64,000 bases of DNA from positions 2,728,001-2,792,000 of the forward strand of contig JAPNXP010000009.1 in the NCBI GenBank assembly GCA_028753945.1, in the 5' to 3' direction. Under the pieces are notes generated by a model. It was not told the origin of the DNA. It made no database searches and saw only the letters and a list, made by a program, of their open reading frames with translations. Below are positions 54,801 to 57,506 of this stretch, in pieces. The translations under genes were made by a program, and so were the position numbers. Position 1 is the first letter of the stretch. Every line of letters starts with the position of its first letter. This stretch comes from Hexactinellida sp. DTS-2022 (Eukaryota; Porifera; Hexactinellida).

Positions 54801-57506
54801 ATATTGAACTCCGGTAACAACGAAATTCGTTAACGACTACGCCCTAATCCATTTCAAATATATTGCCTGTTATCAAAATATAATATTTAGATATCTCATT
54901 TCTAACAAAGAAGAAACGTCCAAGCGGAGAGAAAAAGTGAGATACCTGAGAAAGAATCTCAATTCAATTAATGCTCACCTCAGAAAGTCAGTAATAGTAT
55001 TTGAAGGATTATCAAATTTCACAAAGTATACCGTATTTGCCTTAATAGTAGTCTCTACTCGAATATTCCCGAATAGTCACCACCTCGTTCAGTGGTTCCC
55101 AACCTTTTCCAAACGTGAACCCCCTATAATAATTTTTTGGCATTCTGTGTACCCCCTCCCATTGACCGTATTACATCTTGTGGACCCCTAAAGCCGTCCG
55201 TGGACCCCCAAGTGTTTCATATACCCCAGGTTGGGAACCACTGACCTAGAGATTTAAAATTAATAATCGCTACAAATGCCAATTATACATACATCTAAGT
55301 AACTATCTAGGAAATCCGTAAATAAATTATTTTACAACATGGTTGGGTTGACGTACAATTGTACTTAATAACTTTTGTATTAACTACTTTGCCAAAATAC
55401 TTGAAATATCAAGTACTTTTCAAGTACTTACTTTTTTATTGGTATCGCCCGATACTGACAAAAACTTTGAAACACTGATGTTCATTAGGAGTAAATGCAA
55501 TTGTTAGTATTTTATTGTTTTGTTAATCTAAATGATTTAACCATGGTAGGTATTTCAATTTATCTAAAGTTCTATATGATATAGTTTTATATTTGTATTT
55601 AATGATTTGATGTGTATCCTCAAATAGCAAAGTAGTAACTCTAATAACCCCTTCCCCTGCCTGCGGCTAAAAATTAATAATCACTCAGGCTACTATTCGA
55701 GTAAATACGGTATTGGGTTTAGACAGGTATTGATAAAGTGATCCTAATTTCAGGGTAGCTTGTAAGAGATCCAGTTTATTATACCAGTTCAATAAATCAT
55801 GGAATAATAGTATGGCCTCAAACAATCGTAAAAATATTCAATCGGGAAATAAACAATTGAATTGTGGTTTGAGTGTCTCAATTTAACAGAATTCAAAATT
55901 ATTATATTTACCTTAGGTATTTACAATATAATCAAGGAAGTTCTTCACTGTACCAAATATTACAAAACACAATGTCCTATGTTCAACAGAGTAACGAGTA
56001 TCCTGAAGAAATGGAAGATATTGGTGAAAGTGTACCTCCACTTGTTCCCTGCAGTGGCAACACTGAGCAGTTGAGAACTGTTTCTACTCTCCTCAGACGT
56101 TGGATGGAGGATATATCTCAAACAACTACTAGTCAGTTAGTCAAGATTGTCATTAAATAGTTTACAAGCTAATGATTTAACACAGGGGTTGGCAACTCCC
56201 GGCCCGCGGGCCAGATTTGGCCCGCGAGGCGAAATTATCCTGCCCGCTGCTCTCTATAAACCTGCTCATCGTGACCCCCCGATTCGGTCATTCAAATGAA
56301 ATCCAACATCATACACCCTCGCTAGACCCGAATCAAAGAAATTCTGTTCCGATTGTGAATTTGTACGGATTAGTGAAGTAATACGATTTCTATAAGCCTC
56401 TATAAAATGAGACCCTGATAATCCGAACGAAACAAGTCCAAACCTTGTATATCCAAACTAAACATATAACATAGTAGAATAACCTAAATACTTCTATAAG
56501 ACATTTTTCATAATTACATTGTAATATTCAAATTTTTTCCAAATTTATACGAAAAATAGTTTGAATTTGCTGTTCGGACTAGCGAGGATCGGATTTGCGA
56601 GGGTGTACAATATTTTTATAAATAATAGTGGTATTATTATTAAGAAAAGTCAATGATATTTAGTCATAATTAACAATTCTACAATGGAAATTACGAGTAT
56701 GACCAAAGGATAGTAAATCGCTTGGCCCGAATAATGCAGTAAATTATTCAATCTGGTCCGCAGGCTGAAAAGGTTGCCGACCCCTGATTTAACATTTCCA
56801 AAAATTCCCGGAAAAAATTGTATACGTGTATATACAATATAATGCTTATAGACTAAATCCGTAATAGCCAAATGTTTTGTGTTACGTAAGTGATAAATAA
56901 TTATTAGTTTTACATTCTGAAAATGTATAATCTAAAATAAGAAAGTAAAGAAAAATTAAAGATCTGAAAAATAATTATACCTGAGGGGGATAACTTTGAC
57001 CCATGTTAGAATACCTGGGATATTCTTGTTGAGTAATTTTAATCTGCTAACTCGAGGAGACAATTAAGGTAAAATGTAGTGATGCGTAACAAGTTAATAC
57101 AATAGTATAATTTATATAGCAAGTTTGTGTTAGCCCCAGTAAGAAAATAATCAGCCCGTGCTAGCTCCATTCGTTACAGTACGCTAGTGCCGCCACTGCT
57201 TGGCCTTGGCGAAATTTTTGTGTGTTCGGGTTTTCGGGGTATAACATTGAGCTTGAAAGGCCATATTTTTTAGAACATTAAGTTCCTTTATAAATGTAGG
57301 TTTTGTAGCTATATTTAATAATCCTTATTTATGCCAACTTCTCCAGTATTCAATTAATATTATGCAATAACCATAATTACATCGTTTTGCATTCTAAATA
57401 ATGATGCATGTGAATCTAATTGATCTTTCTTCTAGAGCTTCAAAGCGAAGCATCTGATTTGTCAACTTTTATTGGAGATATCTACAGAGATGATTGTATG
57501 AATAAA
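19446..57506 (+). CDS. USP25/USP28-type ubiquitin-specific protease, internal exons (overall gene)
   Basis: Ten exons join with matching phases into 2 + 353x3 nt without a stop: 19446-19510, 19594-19692, 19791-19835, 24160-24224, 43766-43869, 45624-45757, 52998-53125, 54891-55025, 55917-56131 and 57436-57506. The product follows the USP25/USP28 catalytic domain in order: FRNLILNCE; FSLLSNSKRKYLDPTSVVS; TQQDVSEFTHILMENLEKA (the QQDVSEF box); NPIKQLFYG; the HDSLESAL segment; LPPVLMIELSRFQYNK (the LPPVL-ELSRFEFN box); a helical stretch with KRREKVRYLRKNL; and LLRRWMEDISQ. These enzymes cleave ubiquitin from proteins. The Cys box lies upstream and the His box (GHYWAYI-type) lies downstream, both outside what is seen, so activity cannot be judged. 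The open frame over 10 exons argues for a working host gene. Confidence 0.9.
19594..19692 (+). CDS. USP25/28-like gene, visible exon 2
   Basis: Acceptor TTTCTCCATAG, donor AGT|GTAAGT, exactly 33 codons in phase 0. The peptide contains SKRKYLDPTSVVS, which matches the highly conserved (T/S)KRKYVDPS segment of USP25/28. Confidence 0.9.
19791..19835 (+). CDS. USP25/28-like gene, visible exon 3
   Basis: Acceptor ATTCATAG, donor CAG|GTAGTA, 15 codons in phase 0: ILKTSFPGAIAGTQQ, leading directly into DVSEF in the next exon as in the QQQDVSEFTHKLL motif of the family. Confidence 0.88.
20100..20372 (-). repeat. Dispersed repeat shared with 38063-38340
   Basis: This segment is the reverse complement of much of the hAT-type MITE at 38063-38470: GGTTAACCGGTTAACCG and GGTTAGCCAACCCCACCCTT match its left portion, and CCATTTCTCATCACCACTTA its interior. 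One end of the element is missing here, so no duplication can be read. Confidence 0.7.
20377..20556. repeat. Palindromic repeat with tandemly doubled interior
   Basis: TCTGACTAATCCTAATGA at the left and TCATTAGGATTAGTCAGA at the right are inverted copies (20377 and about 20556). Inside, two blocks of AATAATCCCATACATTATCC type are each bracketed by ATTCAGA and TCTGAAT. It reads as a MITE whose hairpin unit has been duplicated in tandem. Confidence 0.75.
21400..22075 (+). pseudogene. Ginger/GIN-type integrase, C-terminal fragment
   Basis: A frame near 21455-21560 reads WVKWNYNTSYHTTIRMTPYE-AVFAKNP, the stretch after the integrase core (n-S-x-H-x-T-x-x-TPYE-x-x-F) found in Gypsy, GIN1 and Ginger integrases. 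After several stops, the frame ending at 22072 has IEFGSACRCKICRTNRCPCK, a Cys-rich tail of the kind found at the end of many GIN/Ginger-type proteins. No core or zinc-binding part precedes it, so it is a 3' fragment. It is not a copy of the integrase at 29-31 kb as far as I can see. Confidence 0.65.
22414..22472. repeat. Perfect hairpin with 20-bp arms
   Basis: ACACTGGTGTATATGCACTT (22414-22433) and its exact reverse complement (22453-22472) flank a 19-bp loop. The sequence to the right (ACATGCATGTACAC and AAGTGCATATACAC) repeats parts of the arms. Role unknown; probably a small MITE remnant. Confidence 0.7.
23302..23487. mobile_element. Tc1/mariner (pogo-like) MITE with TA duplication
   Basis: Ends CAGTGGAGCCTC and GAGGCTCTACTG lie between TA dinucleotides at 23300-23301 and 23488-23489. 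The body repeats AACCTCTAAATAACGGACAA. Size is 186 bp. A fragment of the same family (CAGTGGAACCTCCCATAACG) lies at 57596. Confidence 0.8.
23762..23904. mobile_element. MITE with about 38-bp inverted ends
   Basis: TACTTATATGGATCTCAGTT with ACTGGTAACTGAA at the left is the inverted partner of TTCAGTCACCAGTAACTCAG with TTCCATATAAGTA at the right. The 143-bp unit has no coding sequence. The family is not assigned. Confidence 0.75.
24160..24224 (+). CDS. USP25/28-like gene, visible exon 4
   Basis: Acceptor TTTCTTTAG, donor AAAG|GTAAGT; 65 nt ending after two bases of a codon. It encodes DVSEFTHILMENLEKAVSKV-QR. The DVSEFTH motif is diagnostic of the USP25/28 group. The split codon AG+T completes at the next exon, 19.5 kb away. 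Confidence 0.92.
25354..25435. mobile_element. Short MITE, TATTTATTCGAATAAT ends
   Basis: CTATATTTATTCGAATAATG at the left and ATTATTCGAGTAAATACGAT at the right are inverted copies with three differences. The same ends occur at 17868 and in pieces at 55030-55075 and 55640-55720. Confidence 0.65.
25722..26975 (-). repeat. Dispersed inverted copy of the 1.43 kb repeat
   Basis: Reverse complement of a 1.43 kb unit, from the half-hairpin GTTGTCGGCACAGG at 25728 to a degenerate palindromic satellite unit (GGGCCACTATACATTAGCAT, AGTCGGCACA) at 26940-26970. This single solo copy shows the natural ends of the unit: half of the foldback at one end and the satellite module at the other. It is interrupted by a piggyBac-type MITE. 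Confidence 0.75.
26447..26556. mobile_element. piggyBac-type MITE with TTAA duplication
   Basis: Ends CCCTCGGCTGGCT and AGCCAGACGAGGG are inverted copies between two TTAA sites (26443-26446 and 26557-26560). TTAA targeting and CCCT ends are the piggyBac signature. The 110-bp element has no coding capacity. The empty site survives in sister repeat copies as CACAAGTTGAAACAAT-like sequence. A relative lies at 54531. Confidence 0.85.
27465..27800 (+). repeat. Dispersed repeat, first of three copies
   Basis: TTATGATCATTGTGAAGCTA, TTACGATTATTTTCCACTGA and GATACAGCACATTC recur in the same order and orientation near 40300-40470. The part from GATTATTTTCCACTGAGATA onwards recurs inverted at 29870-30110. 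No ends could be defined and no protein is encoded. Confidence 0.65.
28024..28209. mobile_element. Tc1/mariner-type MITE with CAGTCAGG ends
   Basis: The left end CAGTCAGGTCTGCTTAT, preceded by TA, pairs with ATAAGAACCTGACTA on the right. GTGAACAA repeats fill the body. A partial relative (GAGTCAGGCCTGCTTATTAT) lies at 11301 inside P copy A. Confidence 0.6.
28695..28766 (+). repeat. Minisatellite, left part split by the Ginger insertion
   Basis: Imperfect repeats of GGAATAAGACCTAAA and GAAGTAAGAATAAGATCTAA lead to the GACC at 28763-28766. The same repeat resumes after the GACC at 35516. Confidence 0.75.
28767..29095. repeat. Left terminal inverted repeat of the Ginger-like element
   Basis: Two tandem subunits (about 28767-28917 and 28918-29055) share GAGACGCGTGAG, ATGGATGTGCTATTAGAAAT and ATTTTGAGACACTA. 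The outer ~90 bp match the right end closely, and the inner part matches only loosely. Confidence 0.8.
29193..31138 (+). pseudogene. Ginger/GIN-type integrase, five exons, two nonsense codons
   Basis: Exons 29193-29337, 29409-29582, 30204-30515, 30637-30743 and 30796-31138 join in phase at GT-AG sites. They give an N-terminal basic region, an H2C2 zinc-binding domain (FHDQVGHPGINKTLH ending CVKTCHICK, with the last pair in the next exon), then an integrase core: WRHIGMDLICDLPESEYGY with the first catalytic Asp, CYLSKYAAVRPLKT, IIQHDQSKEFTSN with the second, and AYHPMANGLV. The codon after GLV, where the third catalytic residue Glu is expected, is TAA (30718-30720). Another TAA is at 29275-29277. 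The frame continues as AHNKILKQ and NWSKLLNQAVLAMNSCKKRS with TPFKVMWGRKSR, as in GIN1/Ginger proteins. It is inactive as read. Confidence 0.85.
29870..30110 (-). repeat. Dispersed repeat copy inside a Ginger intron
   Basis: Inverted relative of 27590-27800: GCACATAAGGAAATGTGGCT and GTATCTCAGTGGAAAATAAT are the reverse complement of its ends. It lies in the 621-bp intron between integrase exons 2 and 3, so it inserted after the gene had that intron or came with it. Confidence 0.55.
31139..32185 (+). other. Region between integrase and P copy D, with an unassigned frame
   Basis: It holds a 72-codon frame at 31714-31932 that starts MHRLLYKAHNYTPNTML and is acidic in the middle, plus a short possible exon around 31290-31385 (PKNTKKKVSLDSSIG). 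Both could be 3' exons of the Ginger transposon. I recognise no domain. Confidence 0.35.
32186..34688 (+). pseudogene. P-element-like transposase, copy D (nearly full core)
   Basis: Blocks: RRYNVISQIMAIKTHLISPA (about 32400-32460); after an inserted MITE, LSLPHVHTLEKLYSSFGLEN; a shifted MDEI; then a long open stretch 32908-33885 of 325 codons with HVKSEISYKGGKVYGPN, NPEDPTRTVFAVMVS, ATDNYPLNVNLFKLFS, LTFDFVHLLKSIRNNWLNQK, ERQIVKLVLKV and LTRLAFWLDAWEALPGK. A TAA at 33883-33885 replaces the Tyr seen in copy E (CGFSYVLSSF). The frame reads on as DPLEHHFGLYRMMSGSNYHI, FAFIAGYAFHKYLKNYQPCN and, after frameshifts, IFTAANCFIANKIKNYN before the final stop. No THAP exon and no terminal repeats were found. 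It lies inside the Ginger-like element, on the same strand as the integrase. Confidence 0.85.
32486..32764. mobile_element. hAT-type MITE, 8-bp duplication GTTTAGAC, inside P copy D
   Basis: Ends CAGTAGTTCTTAACC and GGTTAAGAACCACTG, 279 bp, with GGGGGAAAT repeats within. GTTTAGAC is duplicated exactly (32478-32485 and 32765-32772). Removing it and one duplication rejoins the transposase sequence ...YLQGLD with GLSLPHVHTLE. Confidence 0.92.
34690..35264. other. Right interior of the Ginger-like element
   Basis: AT-rich sequence between the end of P copy D and the right terminal repeat. The only frame of note is on the minus strand at 35006-35215. TTGTTG and TTGTGTTTG runs near 34710-34870 are low complexity. 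Confidence 0.4.
35006..35215 (-). CDS. Unassigned small frame with signal-like N-terminus
   Basis: The 69-codon frame starts MYPICNIYPFLISLIIASYT, a hydrophobic stretch like a signal peptide or membrane anchor. The polar part that follows has QERETLLLEYDLGKGGQ and ends in KGQTVKVPGMK. The balanced composition looks coding, but I recognise no family. It reads out of the right terminal repeat of the Ginger-like element, so it may be an element-borne gene, a captured exon or chance. Confidence 0.3.
   Translation of the reverse strand: MYPICNIYPFLISLIIASYTSNPISNQEIIQERETLLLEYDLGKGGQKIGNFSYTVTIKGQTVKVPGMK
35265..35515. repeat. Right terminal inverted repeat of the Ginger-like element
   Basis: Contains GTCTCAAAATCTCACGCGTC twice (about 35408 and 35478) and GCACATCCATGGTTTGCTAA. 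It is the reverse complement of the left repeat, ending ATATCATTCAACA before the GACC duplication. Confidence 0.8.
35516..35670 (+). repeat. Minisatellite, right part
   Basis: Units of about 28-32 bp, GAAGTAGGAATAAGACCTAA with variable spacers, about five copies. This is the target into which the Ginger-like element inserted. Confidence 0.8.
36605..37542. mobile_element. Nonautonomous hAT element, 938 bp, duplication CAATGACA
   Basis: CAGGGACGTCGCCA and TGGCGACGTCCCTG are inverted ends. CAATGACA is duplicated exactly at 36597-36604 and 37543-37550. The subterminal regions are rich in GGGGGG or CCCCCC. The interior holds (ATT)n of about 70 bp at 36752-36820, which accounts for long poly-Asn or poly-Leu frames. 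No transposase remains. Confidence 0.92.
37903..39804. mobile_element. Nonautonomous hAT-like element, about 1.9 kb
   Basis: The left end CAGTGGCGGATTTA and right end TAAATCCGGCAATG are imperfect inverted copies. Just inside, AAGCCCTAGGCCCA and its relative GCCCTAGGCCCA occur near both ends. GCTGTGTC (37895-37902) and GCTGTGCC (39805-39812) match at 7 of 8 bases. It contains the 408-bp MITE at 38063. No coding frame for a transposase is left. Confidence 0.75.
38063..38470. mobile_element. hAT-type MITE nested in the 37903 element, duplication GCTTAGCT
   Basis: Starts CAAGGGTGGGGTTGGCTAAC and ends GGTTAACCGAATCCAGCCTT. GCTTAGCT is duplicated exactly (38055-38062 and 38471-38478). GGTTAACC recurs through the ends. 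A related, one-ended copy lies inverted at 20100-20372. Confidence 0.88.
40055..40131. repeat. Fragment of the GATTTAAATC hAT MITE family
   Basis: AAATCAGATTTTTTAAATGA to ATTTATTTAAAGTCCTG resembles one end of the elements at 13564 and 44926. The other end is not visible. Confidence 0.6.
40300..40470 (+). repeat. Dispersed repeat, direct copy of 27465-27600
   Basis: TTTATGATCATTATGAGGCA, AGATTTGAATACTACACATT and CATTTTCCACTGTGTTACAG follow the same order as at 27465. Confidence 0.65.
40480..40665. repeat. GTCGGTTATAAG repeats of a mariner-type MITE
   Basis: GTCGGATATAAGCACA, CCGGTTATAAGAACAT, GTCGGTTATAAGAACATG, GTCGGTTATAAGCACAT and an inverted ATGTGCTTATAACGGTCAG recur within 186 bp. A related fragment (CCCGACGATGTTCTTATAAC) lies at 57779. 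Exact ends were not resolved. Confidence 0.6.
40845..40945. mobile_element. Tc1/mariner (pogo-like) MITE, 101 bp, TA duplication
   Basis: GCCGACTCCGCTTAATAGA and TCTATTAAGCGGAGTCGACT form inverted ends between TA sites at 40843-40844 and 40946-40947. The CAGTCGACTCCG end is pogo/Tigger-like. Confidence 0.8.
41211..41611. mobile_element. MITE with GGGGCCTTATTCACTAA ends, 401 bp
   Basis: The left end GGGGCCTTATTCACTAAGAA is matched inverted by the right end TTGTTAGTGAATAAGGCCCC. Matching TTCTTAACTTTTTTCTTAAC and AAGTTAAGAAAAAAGTTAAG lie just inside. The GGCCTTATTCAC end resembles PIF/Harbinger MITEs, but no 3-bp duplication is evident. Confidence 0.8.
41612..41790. repeat. CAACTCATTC-rich MITE-like repeat, copy 1
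   Basis: Starts TGTATCAACTCATTTTGAGT and nears its end with AAGAAAATGAGTTGATTCTG. The interior is tandem CAACTCATT and ATTTTGCTG blocks. A second copy follows at 41948. Confidence 0.7.
41948..42085. repeat. CAACTCATTC-rich MITE-like repeat, copy 2
   Basis: TGTGTCAACTCATTTTGAGT to AAAATGAGTTGATACATC: the same ends and internal repeats as the copy at 41612, with a shorter body. Confidence 0.7.
42686..43179. mobile_element. Tc1/mariner (pogo-like) MITE, 494 bp, 25-bp ends, TA duplication
   Basis: CAGTGGAACCCCGCGTATCG and CGATACGCGGGGTTCTACTG are inverted ends matching at 24 of 25 bases, between TA at 42684-42685 and 43180-43181. Subterminal GGGGCAC and ATGCGGGGTTCTA repeats lie inside. No transposase. 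Confidence 0.92.
43766..43869 (+). CDS. USP25/28-like gene, visible exon 5
   Basis: Acceptor TATTCTTTTATAG; the first T completes the AG split codon from exon 4 (Ser). It encodes FPDESLESGFIDTTTGINAD and NPIKQLFYGSTKNE, and NP-x-x-x-LFYG is a conserved USP25/28 motif. The donor is AAG|GTATGT with one base (G) left over. Confidence 0.9.
44377..44625 (-). CDS. Unassigned 82-codon frame in USP intron 5
   Basis: Starts MELRRFACPKNLKDKENFPF and contains FWLLPFIADCVNKYCFQ and NTWVPVNDFTIKGC. Mixed composition with several Cys and Trp looks coding, but no family is recognised and no splice partner found. It could be an exon of a transposon or of a gene on the minus strand. Confidence 0.25.
   Translation of the reverse strand: MELRRFACPKNLKDKENFPFWLLPFIADCVNKYCFQPQRLAFEHDSYRSIDSINTWVPVNDFTIKGCFSLIKQCSDICSKKH
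44758..44867 (+). other. Possible cryptic exon in USP intron 5
   Basis: After an acceptor-like TTTCGGTTACAG the frame reads FEISENGTLRWKHFALRLIE, then NLTDYNKRFVESCK and a donor-like AAG|GTTTGA. Its entry phase fits USP exon 5, but its exit phase 0 would put exon 6 out of frame. It is therefore not a normal USP exon. It may be a transposon exon. Confidence 0.3.
44926..45078. mobile_element. hAT-type MITE, CAGGCTTTGCATAAATC ends, 153 bp
   Basis: CAGGCTTTGCATAAATC and GATTTATGTAAAGCCCTG are inverted ends, with an interior of GATTGATTT-like repeats. It is the same family as 13564 (GATTTAAATC type). The flanks show no clear 8-bp duplication. Confidence 0.7.
45202..45247. repeat. Perfect 46-bp palindrome
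   Basis: GAATTTGGAAAGCGTAAATT-TCG is followed at once by its exact reverse complement with no loop. Function unknown; it is not part of a recognised element. Confidence 0.9.
45402..45557. mobile_element. Tc1/mariner (pogo-like) MITE, 156 bp, TA duplication
   Basis: CAGTAGAACCTCGTTAGTAC and GTAATAACGAGATTCTACTA pair with a few mismatches, between TA at 45400-45401 and 45558-45559. Confidence 0.78.
45624..45757 (+). CDS. USP25/28-like gene, visible exon 6
   Basis: Acceptor CTATTATATAG, then GT completes the split Gly codon. 44 codons follow (NNVNTKENFRSL, GQDSGQNIHDSLESALTSQA), ending CAG|GTAGAA in phase 0. It matches the N-L-x-E-C-L-E-x-A/G-M segment before the LPPVL box in the family. Confidence 0.85.
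45824..45829 (-). terminator. Polyadenylation signal AATAAA of the TPGS2-like gene
   Basis: The hexamer AATAAA on the minus strand follows the TPGS2 stop codon by about 15 nt. That is unusually close but plausible for a compact 3' UTR. Confidence 0.55.
45845..46447 (-). CDS. TPGS2: Tubulin polyglutamylase complex subunit 2-like protein
   Basis: An intact 200-codon frame, in one exon. It starts MDTLLSSLVNSLELHK and carries the SMI1/KNR4-like core seen in TPGS2: ITSWEYQNCVFLPHDMKDYY, SENGMLFTWSIKAG, VGRVSIN, then VGRVCLLYK, LTDTFTNYLRLMIAYAGLEE-W and the C-terminal PVAKQWYYI. The order and spacing match vertebrate TPGS2 (about 300 residues), but the disordered C-terminal tail of those proteins is absent. 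TPGS2 is a non-catalytic subunit of the TTLL1 complex that adds glutamate chains to tubulin in cilia and neurons. AATAAA lies on this strand at 45829-45824, about 15 nt past the stop. A 3' splice-like tract ends TGTAAATAG just before the start, so a 5' UTR intron is possible. It lies inside USP intron 6, antisense to it. Confidence 0.88.
   Translation of the reverse strand: MDTLLSSLVNSLELHKQTCELDIKTQPPVSENDITSWEYQNCVFLPHDMKDYYLSENGMLFTWSIKAGSNIYRVGRVSINELNKSEVIEVKAKLKPNLKFEVPVKIIRIDDNPSVGRVCLLYKQRRDLDERVEFPWEDPSICLLRQDGKIEILTDTFTNYLRLMIAYAGLEEWPNKVLGMPLSPVAKQWYYIMGKLNLVE
46500..47280. other. Stretch upstream of TPGS2, no named feature
   Basis: AT-rich, part of USP intron 6. GTACAGGGATTTTTAG and TTGTACAGGGG-type sequences near 46865 and 47210 hint at an old repeat, but no ends could be set. 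The promoter of the TPGS2-like gene should be here; no TATA or initiator stands out. Confidence 0.4.
47285..47465 (+). repeat. Dispersed repeat, partner of 52840-52955
   Basis: GAGTGTGAGGTTGGCTTAGT, TCAGTCACATATTTCACTCA and AGATTTGAATAAATTTATT are found in reverse complement at 52840-52955, on the far side of the RAG1-like/P locus. The two copies sit about 5.4 kb apart in opposite orientation. Confidence 0.7.
48030..48255 (+). repeat. 85-bp tandem repeat, about 2.7 copies
   Basis: Copies start at 48030, 48115 and 48200, each AAGATAAT then TTGTATCAATTCCGACTGC-like and GGATTGATCTTACTTAT. The period is exactly 85 bp with few differences. The short frame across it is a by-product. Confidence 0.9.
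48505..48556. repeat. Hairpin with 25-bp arms
   Basis: ATCGATGGAATTAAAAGGAT-CACTT and AAGTGATCCTTTTAATTACA-TCGAT pair with one mismatch around a 2-base centre. It is directly followed by the MITE at 48559. Confidence 0.85.
48559..48620. mobile_element. Very short pogo-like MITE, 62 bp
   Basis: AGTTAACTCCCGTTATAACG-AAGT and its exact reverse complement flank a 12-bp loop. TA follows at 48621-48622; the left TA is altered. The CAGTTAACTCCCGTTATAAC end matches the 54390 family. Confidence 0.75.
48739..48782. repeat. Perfect 44-bp palindrome
   Basis: TATCTACGAGGTAATCAATG-AA is followed directly by its exact reverse complement, with GAATTC at the centre. No loop and no recognised element around it. 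Confidence 0.9.
48939..50735 (-). pseudogene. P-element-like transposase, copy E (decayed, 5' end replaced)
   Basis: On the minus strand: NKTHLISPACY (about 50710), CITLPHVHTLDKLYSSFGLE, QMDEIHVKSNIASKGGEI with the first Asp (from 50524), NPEDPTRTVFAMMVSSLHRK, a frameshift, STDNYPLNVNLFKLFS and LTFDFVHILKSIRNNWL, another frameshift, then from 49960 ERQNVKLVLKVV, LTRKVFWLDAWQDI and QLEHHFGLYRMMSGSNYHIS, with a TAA at 49463-49465. Further blocks to 48939 (HDVYYMFNTHECQLC and EETCYFDECFDFISTIEN) are less certain as the C-terminal region. The THAP and N-terminal part is missing: upstream of about 50735 the sequence belongs to a different transposon protein. Confidence 0.8.
50736..52381 (-). pseudogene. 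RAG1/Transib-reminiscent transposon protein, one frameshift, C-terminus missing
   Basis: The start codon at 52381 opens 240-odd codons with Cys/His clusters: VCRWCCAKV, VLCTACKLYI, NRCPMCEEA and HCSKCMSEISQGISHQC. A one-base loss near 51650 (GGTGAATGTC, where GGTGAAATGTC would keep frame) shifts into the 51647-50706 frame: NNQFKKVSSVLRDSG, LGLDYGREFLKLVLSL, VDLKPGCISLGLMAGRYPC, WCTWDSRLGLN, FNIPELHLMLGVGQKLYDAL and YHGNAFEGNAMRKLLKM. This order is known to me from uncharacterised invertebrate and Hydra proteins. It recalls the RAG1/Transib core (CxxC region, then the ALHCDIGNA-like site, then NGNFARKL). At the site matching the second RAG1 Asp this protein has LMLG. It ends abruptly into P copy E. 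Confidence 0.6.
52382..52997. other. End of USP intron 6, with a dispersed repeat
   Basis: AT-rich. The portion 52840-52955 is the inverted partner of 47285-47465. No promoter-like signal for the minus-strand transposon gene was recognised. It ends in the acceptor TTTTAAACAG of USP exon 7. Confidence 0.6.
52998..53125 (+). CDS. USP25/28-like gene, visible exon 7
   Basis: Begins in phase 0 and encodes SWITHLPPVLMIELSRFQYN then KKSGLTEKMHDKF and DPVICMD, ending after AG of a split codon at AG|GTTAGA. The LPPVL-x-x-ELSRF-x-(F/Y)N box and K-x-H-(N/D)-K-x-x-F are the strongest family match in the window. Confidence 0.95.
53321..53514. mobile_element. hAT-type MITE with CAGGGTTCTCGCCAGGATT ends
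   Basis: CAGGGTTCTCGCCAGGATTT and CTAGCGAGAATCCTG are inverted ends, 194 bp. GACGTGTG and AACATGTG flank it, matching at 6 of 8 bases. It explains the minus-strand frame across this region. Confidence 0.72.
53515..54389. other. USP intron 7 stretch without named features
   Basis: AT-rich intronic sequence; no frame, repeat or paired ends seen. Confidence 0.5.
54390..54835. mobile_element. Pogo-like MITE with GTTATAACGAA tandem repeats, right end lost
   Basis: The left end CAGTCAACTACCGTTATATC follows TA. The interior repeats GGTTATAACGAA(A/T)TCC units of about 20 bp, mainly at 54720-54830. The inverse end is not seen. A piggyBac-type sequence (54531-54635) is inserted within. Confidence 0.65.
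54531..54635. mobile_element. Decayed piggyBac-type MITE
   Basis: CCCAAAGCTGGCG to TAGCCAGGCGAGGG with CACTTTCAATTGAAAAT and TTAACTTTCAGTTTCA inside is a diverged copy of the element at 26447-26556. The TTAA sites are altered. Confidence 0.65.
54891..55025 (+). CDS. USP25/28-like gene, visible exon 8
   Basis: Acceptor TATAATATTTAG; A completes AGA (Arg). It encodes YLISNKEETSKRREKVRYLR, KNLNSINAHLRKS and FEGLSNFT, ending ACAAA|GTATAC two bases into a codon. This is the Arg/Lys-rich helical insert after the ELSRF box. Confidence 0.82.
55090..55243. mobile_element. hAT-type MITE, CAGTGGTTCCCAACC ends, 154 bp
   Basis: CAGTGGTTCCCAACCTTTTC and AGGTTGGGAACCACTG are inverted ends. GTGGACCCC and ACCCCC repeats lie inside. 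The flanks ACCTCGTT and ACCTAGAG agree at only 5 of 8 bases. Confidence 0.78.
55640..55720. repeat. Fragment of the CGAATAAT MITE family
   Basis: GGCTAAAAATTAATAATCAC and CTACTATTCGAGTAAATACG with GTA match the right end of the element at 25354. The left partner may be the piece at 55030-55075 (TATACCGTATTTGCC), in which case the hAT MITE at 55090 sits inside it. Confidence 0.5.
55917..56131 (+). CDS. USP25/28-like gene, visible exon 9
   Basis: Acceptor TTTACCTTAG; G completes AAG. It encodes YLQYNQGSSSLYQILQNTMS, an acidic stretch (EYPEEMEDIGESVPPLVP) and TVSTLLRRWMEDISQTTT, ending A|GTCAGT with one base over. It fits the YxSYGSGP segment and the CLxRWRxEI segment of USP25/28, with a much shorter linker between them. 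The frame stays open past the donor for some codons; the GTCAGT donor is the one that keeps phase with exon 10. Confidence 0.82.
56183..56786. mobile_element. hAT-type element, 604 bp, duplication ATTTAACA
   Basis: CAGGGGTTGGCAACTCCCGG and GGTTGCCGACCCCTG are inverted ends. ATTTAACA is duplicated exactly (56175-56182 and 56787-56794). Subterminal GGCCCGCGGGCC and TGGTCCGCAGGC mirror each other. Ends of this type are common in hAT (Charlie-like) nonautonomous elements. Confidence 0.93.
57436..57506 (+). CDS. USP25/28-like gene, visible exon 10
   Basis: Acceptor TTTCTTCTAG; AG completes the split codon (Lys). It encodes LQSEASDLSTFIGDIYRDDC-MNK, ending AAA|GTATGT in phase 0. It matches the DLQESIxxIxxTIxxMYxD helix that comes just before VPYRLHAV and the His box in the family. 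Confidence 0.8.
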
